This document shows positions 29,936 to 41,521 of a DNA stretch of 64,000 nucleotides, piece by piece. The position numbers were made by a program, and so were the translations under genes. The DNA lies in assembly GCA_911728455.2 (NCBI GenBank), contig OU452221.1:30259291-30323290 (forward strand), in the 5' to 3' direction. Each line of letters opens with the position of its first letter. The stretch's first letter is position 1. The notes under the pieces were generated by a model. The model was given only the letters and a program-made list of their open reading frames with translations, was not told where the DNA came from and made no database searches. The stretch is from Marthasterias glacialis. Lineage: Eukaryota > Echinodermata > Asteroidea > Forcipulatida > Asteriidae.

Positions 29936-30914
29936 TCATATGTTGATATTTTTGTTATTCCACTTGTGATAGATATTTTGGCCCTAAACAACCGGCAATG
30001 GAGGGATGAATCATGATGAATTACAAGAAGAATATGAAACTAGATGGAAACTGGTCTGAAAGTCCACTATCTCCACACAGCAGCAACAGATTGCCACAAG
30101 ACTGAACTAAGAGGAAGTTGGTTTGATACCATCCAGGCAATCTGGTTGGGTCTGGATGGTGTGTATGCATGTATTAGTGTGTGCTCATTGGGAATAATAG
30201 CTTGGATTACGACAATCATTTACTGCAAGATGGCAGTGTACTTTACAGAAACATTCTACAGTTAATAACAAATGCAATGTGAATATGACTGTAGTTCCAA
30301 TAGATTTAGCTGTATTTTCATTCATAATCAAAATATCCATTTGTAATTTTAGTCACCTACTGTTGTTCAATGTCGGATCCATTTCATGACGGTGGATTTC
30401 TTTTTAGTGACAGTGTTAGTTGGTGACGGTGTCACTTCATAGTGGAATTATTGACACTGTTATTCAATGTATGTGTCATTGTATTAAATCCAGACAATTT
30501 CTCTCTGTGTTTTTGTCAATGGCTGGTTTATTATGGTGAACAAATTTATAAATTCAACTTGTATTACTTTTATGTTAAAAATGATGACATCATTAGTTCA
30601 ACGCAGTGTACAGATGAAGTTGGTGTAGATGGTGCTGGTATGGATTAGGAAACTACAATTTGTAAAATTGAGTGATATTGTAAGTTCAGTTTTAATGTCA
30701 TAATTACATCTCACTGTGTTTGCTCAGAATCTTACATAATTTTTATATTCAAGAATTCAATCTGAAATGTTAATTGATAGCACTTAGTACATGGTGGTCT
30801 GTTCTGTAGCTATGACATGAAGCATTAACGCTAGAAGAATTGTAATGTGGATGTAGTCTCATCCATGTTGCATTTGGACTATGTATGTTTAGAATCTTAA
30901 GTAATAAACTACAA

Positions 30915-31030
30915 TATAGGTCTAGTTAGCTCAGTTGGTTGAGCACCAGAGGTACAGAGGTACCAGGTTCAGATCCTGCTCTAGTCAATTTTTCTTTGTT
31001 AACCCAAAATTGTTTTGAATCTTATAAAAG
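30915..31030 (+). repeat. tRNA-derived SINE (family B)
   Basis: TTAGCTCAGTTGGTTGAGCA (A box) and CAGGTTCAGATCCTGCTC (B box) followed by TAGTCAATTTTTCTTTG and ACCCAAAATTG, the family B tail. Same orientation as plexin. Confidence 0.75.
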
Positions 31031-31279
31031 ACAATGCAATATCTCTTCCTTTTGAGACTTTTTTGTTTTTCCTTCGTATCTTATTAGTTATTTGAGTTTA
31101 GGGATTTTTATTTTTTTTTTCCCAATGGGTTTAGTAATTCTAAAGTTAATACATATCTTAATTCTGCATAATCCATGCTGTAGCAGTAACAACAAAATAA
31201 GACCATCACAAGATGTTATATTGATGCAACATTTCTAACCATATGTCAATGTCGTAAGCCTGCACGCTAAGCACAAAGA

Positions 31280-31530
31280 AACATGTTAGCAGCCAGAGCC
31301 CAATTTCATAAAGCTGTTTAGTGGTTAGTTTATTGTTGTGCTTACTTAACAGAACAATTTGAGGGAGCAAAAACATTTCATGAACAATCAAGAAGATTTG
31401 ATGGGGTGTGTGCATGTTCACATGTATTGTTGCATCAAATATGCTTACGATAAGTAGTGGTAATGAAATAGCCTGTCTGCTGATGGGTGCTAAGCAGAAA
31501 GCATCTTGTAAACACCTTGATGAAATTGTG
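31280..31530 (-). repeat. Old dispersed repeat, low confidence
   Basis: GAGCCCAATTTCATAAAGCTG with nearby GCTAACATGTTTCTTTG and TGCTAAGCAGAAAGCATC on the strands shown. It resembles 22260-22600 and 46990-47130. Boundaries unknown. Confidence 0.3.
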
Positions 31531-32449
31531 GCCATTCATATGAGACTTGATGAATCTGTGTGAATACCTAGTTCAACTCTTAGACCAAGTCATAGCTTCA
31601 AATTGCGTAATCATTCAAACTTTCAATGTAAAGGTTTACATCCATCCTATCACCCTCAGGATTCAAGACTTTGTGATGGTTAGGAAGCACAGTATCTCAA
31701 TCATCTTAGAAGTTCTTTGACATTGTTTTTTTTCCCTCTCATCTTAAATTCTATTTTTTGCTGATGCATACGTTTGTTTTTACAAAGATCAAGCAAAATT
31801 TTCTATCCAAGATATTTTTTGGTCTTTATTTTTCAGTATGTGAACATTTTCAGAGGTAAATTTTGCTGAATTTATTTTTGGAATCTTTGAATGTGCTTAA
31901 GTAGTAAAATTCAAGTCAAATTTGTATCTTGTGATATAAAAAGATAAAATTTTACAAGTGAATAGTAGACTAGTTAATCAGCTTTCAGTGTATAGGCATT
32001 CCCTGACTCATTGTATAGTATTCAAATATTGTAGTCGCATATCAGACTCGCAGAATTGTAAAATCGATTTAAATAAATAAATAGGCCTTAACTTTACTAA
32101 ATAGACATCTATTAAATAAAATCATTATTGTATCATTAGATTAAGGGAACTATAATATGTACTTGATATATAGGGACATTGTACAGAGTTATTTGTGTGA
32201 TTTAAGGGGTTGGGTTTGTTTTCTTCAGGAGGCGTCATTAAGATGTTGGCATTTTCTGAAAGTTAAATAGAGATGATGCAATTGTTTTATATTAATATAA
32301 ACACTGTGTTTTATGCTGTATTATATATTAGAGTAGATTGCCTAATAGCTAATTGGGTGCAAGCTGTACTATCAGTGGTAACATCGCTGTGGTTGATGTC
32401 TAATGAATGGTAGAATAAACTTAGTTTCTTGTCAAAACCTTCATGTCAT

Positions 32450-32455
32450 AATAAA
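32450..32455 (+). terminator. Candidate plexin poly(A) signal AATAAA
   Basis: AATAAAGTCTG followed by a GT-rich stretch within 30 bases. Other AATAAA motifs exist near 30904 and 34850, so the site actually used is unknown. Confidence 0.3.
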
Positions 32456-33004
32456 GTCTGTATACATGAATTGTGTGATCAGTCTCAATGTTTAGCTGAT
32501 TCAAACCAAAGCCCTGTTGCTTGAACTGATGCAATTTCAAAGTTGTTTAACCACAATTAAAATGAAATGAAACCATTTCTGATTTGGTGAAGGTATTGCT
32601 TTGTATTCTTTGAATTGAATAGATACTGTTAGGAAATTTACCATTAGTGTATACTGGCTTTGTAATGAGTGAATGCTGAAAAATATTAGAGTATGTTGCA
32701 ACAATTTAGCTTGTAGTCTTGTAGCAACCACCGATTGTAACAACCATGATAATTTTTACTAATTTGGCTGTATATTCCCCAAAAGATGTAAATTTCTTGT
32801 TTTTTGTCACTTATGTTGCATACAGACCAAGTCTGACTTCGCTCCATGTGTTTTTTATCTTCAACTTTTGATCTCCTTTCTTTTTGTGAGAGCACTTGTT
32901 GTAATGTAGAGTTAGCATCAAGAGTTAATTGTCTTTCAGTTGAGTGGTTTCTGGTTATTATGATATCTGTAAGCAATAATATTAATTTTAGTAAACAAAT
33001 GTTA

Positions 33005-33529
33005 AAGGTTTGGTGAATTACTAAGTATTGATGTTTTTAATTTACACCTAATAATTATCATACAATAATTCAATTGGAATTTGTTTTGTGCCTTCCAGTT
33101 TATTTTTACATGATTTATTTTCTTTAAAAGTAATGGTCTTCAGGAACACCCAGAAAAATAGGTCACTTTCTGACATGGCTGGATTTCTTCTGTGACATCA
33201 TCATTACAAAATTTATTCATGAGCTATTCAAGAGGACAATTGTTTCTGGACGGGGTCTGCCAAAAGAATGACAAATATGTGTTCTTTCTTGTCAAAAATT
33301 CACTCATGAATATGTATTATGTAATGCATGTGATGTCACAGAAGGAATCTAGTCGTGTCAGCAAGTGACCTATTTTTGTGGGTGTTCCTGAAGACTACTA
33401 TTTTTAAAGAAAATAAATCATGTAAAATTATACAGGAAAGCACAAAATGATTTTTCTCAACAGAATTATTGTATATTAACTGTAAGGTGTTAAATAAAAT
33501 CATCAGTACTAAGTAATTCACAAAACCTT
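33005..33529. repeat. Long foldback element, arms over 200 bp
   Basis: Left arm about 33006-33221 and right arm about 33297-33529 are inverted copies at roughly 85 percent by eye. For example TTTACATGATTTATTTTCTT and TCTTCAGGAACACCCA on the left return inverted on the right, around a 75-bp spacer. There is no coding capacity. Likely a foldback or long-TIR MITE; it lies in or just beyond the plexin 3' UTR. Confidence 0.85.
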
Positions 33530-35255
33530 CAGCTGTAACTTGACAGTGGGCCCAATGAAAATAATATGCATATTTTTTAAAGATGTAATACATAATTATG
33601 CGCATATACAAGGAAAAATATTCTTTATGCTGAGGGAAATGTTTTGATGAAGCTCAATAAACAGTCTCAGGTAGGAATACCTCTTCATCCTGAAGACATT
33701 GATATTAGCCTGCTTCATGCTCCACGCAAAATCAAAATCATTTTGACATCCTAGACTTTATGGTGTCAGATTTGATCATGTGGGTTTTGACTTGCCTTGT
33801 AACATGATTGAATCAATATGTAATACTCACTAAGCCTTTCAATCTTTATGTGAAATAATTATTGCACTTTGATTGATGAGCTGGATCTGAATACAAAAGT
33901 TTTCCTGTGGCATCTTTTGGTTCAAACTTAATATCTTGGAAAAATGCAATATTACAGTGGTTTTCAAGAAATCAGAGAAGAGAAATAGGAAGTGACAGAT
34001 TTATCAATATTGATCTCGATATTTCCAGTCTTGTCTTTTATGCTGTGTAATAATATCAGATACTTAGTTTCACCCCAAGGAATTGACTACTGGGAATGAT
34101 TAAACCCATTGTAAATATCATCGACTAATTGTCATTGCACGTTATTTTGTCTCCTTATTGAGAAGCCTTGGTTTGTTTTATTTCTGGTCTTCCACATTTA
34201 TTTGTTTCATTTATTTCTCATTAATGTGACTTTTCATTTACTGTGACTTTCTGAACTAAATTATCATTAACAGAATGTAAACTTATAGAATTAAGATATC
34301 TTCCTGAGTTCTTACACCAGAAAAAGTTGTCTTTCTAATTTACTGAAGCCAGTTTCCACAATCCATGACCATATATGGAAACCAGGTGCAGCTAGTTGGA
34401 GAGATGACATTTTTTAATGGAGTGAGAAGAACTCAGAAAGACATTTGGATTATCAGTTTTTCTGCCTTCTACAATAATTCAACTTGGAAAGAAGCAGATG
34501 CAGCTGTCTACTTTGAGCTGGAGGGGAAGTTTGATTCTCTGCAGAAGCATTGTGTGTTTAAAATTGGCAAACAGTGAAACTTTTCACTCATGCTGCATGA
34601 TACTTGAATTGAAGAATCAATTGAGAAGAAACTACTGTCTTGATGTATTTTATGTTTGCTCAAGTCTGTGCTGTAAAGAGTTAAGTTGTAAAGAGTTGGG
34701 TTGTCTCGACCTTTTCAACCTCAACAATCTTGATAAGAATAACTGGGAGTTGATTTTTTCATATTGTATTTGGTAAATAATATCTGCTTAACTTGTTGAC
34801 AGCCATGTTTTAACAGTTTTTGTTTTTGTTTTTTTGTTTTTTGCTGTAAATAAAGGTATGTGTTGGTGAATATTTGGTAATTATTAAATGCAATAACAAA
34901 AACGGCAGTCCACTAGTTAAAAGACATGTTAAGATGTAACACTGTCCTAGAAACAAGCTAATTGATTGGCATGAGGAAATGTGCACAATTTGTTTACTTG
35001 AAAAGGAAGTGTATTTTAAGTGAGAGAATTTTCCGTAAGTGTAGTAAAAGAGTAATCTGAGTATCAGGTTAATATACAGCAAGATCAAATCTTAATCACT
35101 GACCCGATGTATGCATTAAACCAAAGAGAGAAGGTACAAACATGTTGGATAAATAATGGGGTTGATGGCAGGAGACATTCCAGGTATTTTTCCATTGTTT
35201 GCATGGATCTGAGCATGCACACATCTCTGAGAACAATAGATTAACTTGTTAAGTC

Positions 35256-35272
35256 TGCTGCCATCTAGTGTC
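35256..35272 (-). promoter_or_regulatory. CTCF-like motif between the two genes
   Basis: CTGCTGCCATCTAGTGTC is the reverse complement of a good bilaterian CTCF core (ACTAGATGGCAGCAG). By eye only; no matrix score was computed. Confidence 0.35.
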
Positions 35273-36827
35273 CTCAAACGTCTCACATTGTGTATTCACC
35301 TTTTTAAAATGAGGACATGTCAGACAGAATTAGTTGTGCCTCTTCCCTGGTCAGCCAGAGCTGGGGTGGAGGTTTGATAAAGACCCCAGATTTGAACACA
35401 CTTTGATTTTAATGAAATAAACCAATGCTGTGCTTTGGCTTGAATGACCAAAAACCCAAGAAAGCATTCATTAGGAACTGATTACTTGGGGTTTCTCCTT
35501 CATGGCTTCATATACAAAGGACATATTACCAATTAATAGTAAATGTTAAAAACATTAAACTAATCTGCATTTCCCTTGTTTGATCCACCAAATAATTTTC
35601 TAAAGAATTGCTGTGCTTTAAAAGTTTGTTGCGTGTTGTACCTGTTGCCCATTCTGTTAAGACCTTGTCACACCTGTCAAGTTTTACAGGCAACTCAGGA
35701 ATAAACCAACTCATCATGTCATCAGTCGCATAGCAACAAAGACTGCTTCCGTTACTTAACAGTCACTCTTTGGATTGCCAGGGATTGTCAATTTCCCGCC
35801 GTGTCAGATTTCTTTTGATTGTGTCTTTGTAGTAGAGACATGGGCTGTCATGTTTTCTCAACCTTTCAGTGAGTTGGGAATACAGGAACGAACTACACTG
35901 TATGCAAAAGGAACACTTTGGCAGCAAACGATGAATTTTGCTACCAGTGTCTATTAGCTCCAAGAAAATTATGTGGACATTTAATTTTTGTTTTTCTCTC
36001 TTTTTTTTCATGAAGATTGGCTTGACTGGGTTGCTTGTAAATTGCCTCATGTGACTTTGACTTCAGGTGTTAATCTTACTTTATAACTTTGTAGTGGTGG
36101 TAATCTTAAGTGTAAATTGTGACTGACTTTATAACCATCTTTGAATGCCAAACGTATTTGAACTTTATTTTGTATATATAAATCAATGATGGAGGATTTT
36201 GTTGATATGCATGTGGTTGTTTGATTTGACTGGCTTTTGTAGTTAGGTGGCCAGGGTGGTTTGTTATTATCGGGGTGTGTGTTGCAAGGGCAATGAAATA
36301 ATATGAATGGTCACCATGAATTATTTTGTATATGTTTAAAATGTTATGATTTTTATGTAAAAAACAAAACAAAGTTAAATGAGTCATGATTTGGGTGACT
36401 AATAAATTGTAAGCTTCTATATGCAGTTAGTTGGTGTGCTTGATTGTGGTTATTGATAGGCGTTTAGAAGGGTAGTGTAGACACCTAGGGCTTGCATGTT
36501 CCTTGCAGTGCCATAACTAGGGTAACATTTTAGGGGGGGCACAATTTTCCAAGGGGGGCACTTTTGGCCAATTAAAACTGTAGTTTCTGTTTGTATTTTT
36601 TCTAAGCAAGCCCCTTTTCAGCCCTCTTCTGACGTGTTGAGGTAAAACAAAATATATTTTGCATGTAAATAATAAAAAGTAGTTTTAAAGACATTCGTTT
36701 ACTACTAAAAGCTCATAAAATGTGACATTTTATTCTGGTGATTTTTAATCTCAAAAGTCCAGATTTCAAATGAGGGGCACCCTGGGGGCACGGACATCAG
36801 TTTGAGGTGGGGGGGGGGGCACAATGA

Positions 36828-37171
36828 GCTGTTTGCAAGTTAGATTTGAATAATGTGAAATGGTACAATAACTTGCACAGTCACAAGTTACTGCTTAAAT
36901 TTGAATTCCTCAGACTATAGGGACAGTTGTTATGTCCCAGGATTCAGGGCAAGCTTTTGCATAGTTGGGTAACAGATGGCAATATCCCATACACATACCT
37001 CATTGAATGAATGTGTATGGCACAATGGTACCAGGGTTTGCTCATCTGGAGGTTGCTGGACCGTTTAACACAGAAACTGTCTCTATAGTCTGAGGAATTC
37101 AAATTTAAGTGGTAACCTGTGACTAATAAGTCAATGTACTAGACATTATTCAAATATAACTCGCAAATAGC
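36828..37171. repeat. Foldback/MITE with about 90-bp inverted termini
   Basis: Outer ends GCTGTTTGCAAGTTAGATTT and AAATATAACTCGCAAATAGC are inverted partners. Inner parts TTAAATTTGAATTCCTCAGA and TGAGGAATTCAAATTTAAG are near perfect. The centre (ATGGCAATATCCCATACACA) is unique. A G-rich patch (36528-36556, 36808-36820) borders it on the left. Confidence 0.8.
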
Positions 37172-37474
37172 CGATTGTTTCATAATCGTTTTCTCTCAAT
37201 GATTGTATTGGTTATTCAGCGTGGTGGCGCAGTCTTGGATGCAGGCTGGTAAACAAGTCAATTCAACAAGACATCTATGGATCTTTACATATCAATTCAC
37301 AAACTCAAAGGAACACCTATCATTGGCTAAGAGGCATGCGTGGTGTGTACCCGGTACAAGCTTCCATTGTTTGACCTTGATGATGGCAACCTCTGCAAGG
37401 AAGGGGCTTATTAATCTTGGTTACACTGTTAACAGTTCATTGGCTCAATAGAACTGTTCCTTTTAATTTAATAT

Positions 37475-37600
37475 CAATTTTGGGGTGAACAAAGAAAATT
37501 GACTGAAGCAGGATTTGAACCTGCGACCACCGGCTGATTGTACCAACGCTCTACCAACTGAGCTATCCAGCCCTATGTTGGCAATCTCCCTATTAGTAGC
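37475..37600 (-). repeat. tRNA-derived SINE (family B), best preserved copy
   Basis: On the - strand, GGCTGGATAGCTCAGTTGG opens a full 73-base tRNA-like cloverleaf: D arm GCTC/GAGC, T arm GCAGGTTCAAATCCTGC, and acceptor stem with G-U pairs. It is followed by TCAATTTTCTTTGTTCACCC. The anticodon loop has C where U33 is expected, so I call it a SINE head and not a functional tRNA. Confidence 0.8.
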
Positions 37601-37794
37601 TTTGTTCTGGGTGCTAGTAAGACGCCATTCAACCGGTGACTGCTGTGTAGCCAGGGATCACACCCAAGTTTACGATACAACCTTTAGAGTTATGCTATAG
37701 CTCTAAGGGTACAACATAAGGGTGATGCGACTTTTTATTTCAAATATCGAGCACTAAACCACAAGGGAAACTGACTGGGTAAATTTTTTTCAAA

Positions 37795-37915
37795 TTCAAT
37801 TTTGGGTGAACAATGAAAATTGACTGGAGCAGGATTTGAACCTGTAACTACCGGCTTAACATACGGACACTCTACTGAGCTATCCAGCCCTATGTCGACG
37901 GTCTCCCTAGTCATC
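37795..37915 (-). repeat. tRNA-derived SINE (family B)
   Basis: Second reverse copy 300 bp from the previous one, with a short deletion in the D arm region. Shares the leader GGGAGACCGTCGACATAGGG and the tail ATTTTCATTGTTCACCC. Confidence 0.75.
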
Positions 37916-40900
37916 TATATCTTTGTTCAAGTGTTAAAACAATGAAAACATGATCACTTGTACATTGTTGTTCTCATTAAATATGAGTTATTTATTAAAA
38001 GAAATACAACACTTGCATATTCAGTTACTTAAATAACACAAAATTGAAACCAAATTTCAATGTGTGTAGTTGCAAAAATCAAATAAATTGAAGAGTAAAG
38101 AGCTACATGTACATATGTTTCTGAGTATAAATCTTTGGAAACCAGCCAAAGATTGAAATAAGAAAGATTTATATAACGCTACTGTACTAAATATTAAAAT
38201 GGATCAAAGTAAAGACTACATGGATTAAGCTCCATAGATTAAGCTACATGGATTAAGCTACATGTATTAAGCTACATCATCAAGATTTCTTACAAATAAA
38301 TACTTCGCATAATTTAATTTGAGATTTGTTTTCATGCCATTGTCTCTCCTCAAGTCGTCATTGCCTCAAGAAGTAGACAAAGTTTACACAAAGGACAAGA
38401 AAACTAAAGCATGCTGTGCATTGAGCTGTAATTTTCCTTCAATTTAAAGTTGAGTCATTAACCAAACTCCTGATATATGCATGTTATTTATACGAGGAAT
38501 GCAAGTAAACATTTGCACATAGCCTAAATGATGCAACATAGATCAATAAAATATTTTCCCTTTTTGTACAGACGGCAAGAAAAATAAATAACTTTTTTGT
38601 TACATTTACAGTTGAGTTAGTTTTGCCCGAATTGGAAGTAGTCGAATGTTACAGAAATAGTTGTGCTCTACATAGTTCATCAACAGCTGTTGTCTGCTAT
38701 AGATCTTGTCTTACTCAAGCCCAATAAACACTAACCCTGATTGATGACATTCTAGAGTCTAAAGATTCACTACAAATAGTTAATATCTCTTGCTATCCAT
38801 GACATCTTTGTGCCCTTACACCCTCTCCCATCTTCACATGATCGGGACGAGGTTACACTGCACTGTATACCTTTCAAATGTCAGTTGGGTAGCATGACGT
38901 CTTCTTAGTACAAACAGAACCTTTTTTATGTATGCTGGCAAACAGCACAGCTTATTATTTCAACTCCGCATACGTATTTCAAACTCCAGACGTGGATGAG
39001 TTGGAATATTTGATCATGCAGCTCACAAAGTTTTTATTTAGAACTATTCCAGAAAGATCTTGTTATACAAGACATTCGATACACCATCTGTTACTGTGTA
39101 CATGTATATACCATTGCAATAAAACAAATAAAAAAACAATTCAGCGCTAAGCTCAGAAAGTTGCATACTACATACCAAAAAGCACATACATTTTTTGCAG
39201 CTTTTGACAAAAATTGTGGAACTAAAAAAGTTTCCATGACAACAACAATCTTGAAAACTTAGACTTGTGATTGCTCTCTTTTGATAATCAAAGAGATTTG
39301 TCAGATTAAGAATGACTTCCTTAGAGGTAAACAGATTGCAGAATGAAAAACAAAAAATGCATACATTATATAAACTGAGATGTTTGGATGATGATCATTT
39401 ACATGCGTAGAGGTCGTCTTAAGACTTTGAACGTTTGTAGTGTTAGGGTTTCATAAGTAGTTAACACTTTCTTATCTGAAAATTGAGCCTGAATATTAGA
39501 AGAAAAATACAACCAAACAAAACATTGAATAAATAAAGCAGTCTGTAAAGTTTGAATAGATGAGAGAAGAGTATGAGTTACTTGTTCTGTGACAAAAATA
39601 CACTCGCAATGATCAATTTGCACTGTGTATTTTTTTGTCCAATTTGTGTAATTTCCAATGAAAATGTCATTTACATCTCACAACTATCATGAAAAAGTTT
39701 ATGATTACAGAAAGATACAATTTATCATACATAATTATTATATATAAACAATATGACAATATTTTATTTACAGCTCTAGTAAAAAATTAACATTTTCCTT
39801 AAACGAAAAAAAATATGCCAGGACTGTTTTGGTACATCAACCATACACTAATCAGCTACAATTGCACAGAAGGTTTTATCATCAAGGAGTCTATTTGATA
39901 AGTTGAGATCAAGTGTAACACTAATAGCAAGCTTATACGCTGATGAATTTACCTGGCTGGTATGTATATTGTACTCTTTTATGCTCCTGTACGAAAGTCT
40001 CGTTAAATTTGACACAAAACAATTGGTAACAACCCTGACCAAGTTGGACTATTAAACAAACTAAGATTCCTTACTAACCAGTAATCAAAGACTTTTCTTA
40101 TAAAGTAGGCAGCACTATGAAGTTTGGCCTCCCCCCTCCCCCGGCCCCCTATAGCATGATAGAATTGTCTTGGCTATGAGGATGTCTGTACTCTCAATCT
40201 ACTCATCTACTACTCCAGACTAAGCTGATGGCTTTTTGACATGTGCTGGAATTCTTCACAAGTTTAAAACCCACTCACAACGTCACACCAAGAGCTCACC
40301 AAGAGCCATGGTCAGACCAATGGAATCTTAAATCAACTTAAAGAGAAAACTGACTTCTAATTATGCCATCCTTGACTGCAGATGTCAAGTAACCTTTGGA
40401 AGTGTAGATTAAGAAGACACTTGTCATAGTAGTTTTAATTATTTAAATTATTGCTGATTTAAATACGGGTTGGGAAAATACTAACATAGGACGTTTCTTG
40501 AAGACTCAGTTACTCTGAGTTTGAATTATAATGCTGGACAAGCACATCAATGGTTTGTAATGCATTTGGAGGGATGGAAGACTTGATAATATAGCATCAA
40601 AATGTAGCACCACCTTCACATGAGTTTATTTTAAACGTCTTTAGAAGCTACAATGTAGCTGGATGAAATTAGTCCGCTTTCACTCAAGTGACTTAGTATG
40701 ACATTTGACATAATGCTGGATTCATACCTTTCCTTTAAATAACAGCAGAAGAAGGAATGTAGTTATGCATTTACCTGACTCCCCTATGGATAAGATAGTA
40801 TTATTGGTGACTATATGATGAGGGCCGACATGCATACGTATAATCTTTCCTTGGCCTTAACTGAATGATTTATGTTCCCACAGTCCTTATTTTTTTTTTC

Positions 40901-41485
40901 AAAATAGATTGTTGGTCGTTTATCTGAATACCTGCAATGGCAATTTCCAAATTACTTACTTCACACTGTATACAGTTTGGATATTTTATCCTGCAATTCA
41001 TCTTTTCTTATTTTTGAAACAAAACCTTTCCTTGTAAGTCAAAATAAGTTGGGCAGTAAATGTGTTGTTTTTAATATATTTCAAATGATAAAATTGTTCA
41101 GAATCTCTCTTTTGAAGTTCTTTAATTTCATATCCCAACAATTTGCATGAGTAAAAATCATCAAAGAATACGGTTTGGTAATTAACAATCTACTGATAGC
41201 TTTGACGTACCTAGATATGAATTGCAAACATCAATTTCCCAGAAAGTTTCAAAACATTTCCCCAGAATATTTTATCGAATTTCCTAGAAAACTTCACAAA
41301 TATTTCCCAGAGAAGTTTTGAAACAAATAAGTTTAAAGTTGGATTTTCACTTCATGTTTCACAAAAGTCAAATAATTTATTTTTCAGACACAAATATTAG
41401 CACGTACACAAACATGTCTGAGTAGAAATGTGTTTCTTGCTTAAAGGCAACACAAATTGAGATAATTCAAGAGAAATGTCTAGTC

Positions 41486-41491
41486 TTTATT
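41486..41491 (-). terminator. Candidate NUAK poly(A) signal
   Basis: AATAAA on the - strand (TTTATT on +) only about 31 bases after the NUAK stop. It would give a very short 3' UTR, so a more distal site is also likely. Confidence 0.25.
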
Positions 41492-41521
41492 CAGTCTGAA
41501 TATAAAATGGGTTATCTTTGA

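Larger units (their letters stand above)
29409..29972 (+). other. Probable plexin 3' UTR intron
   Basis: GTAGGT donor at 29409 only 8 bases after the stop, and a TTGTGATAG acceptor ending at 29972. A junction this near the stop would not provoke nonsense-mediated decay. It contains an inverted repeat (29485-29627) and a SINE (29745-29935). The acceptor choice is a guess. Confidence 0.45.
29402..41521. other. Region between convergent genes: both 3' UTRs and repeats
   Basis: No further protein gene is convincing. The plexin 3' UTR probably resumes at 29973 and may reach a poly(A) signal at 32450. The NUAK 3' UTR enters from the right. Repeats are listed separately; stretches such as 31550-33000, 33530-35250, 35280-36500 and 37930-41480 are AT-rich with nothing recognisable except a 15-bp repeat (GATTAAGCTACATG) at about 38219-38275. 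Confidence 0.55.

Noticed and set aside
37485-37575. Functional tRNA gene on the - strand
   Set aside because: Cloverleaf is nearly complete but position 33 is not U, pairs are wobbly, and the same leader and tail flank other copies. It is a SINE head.
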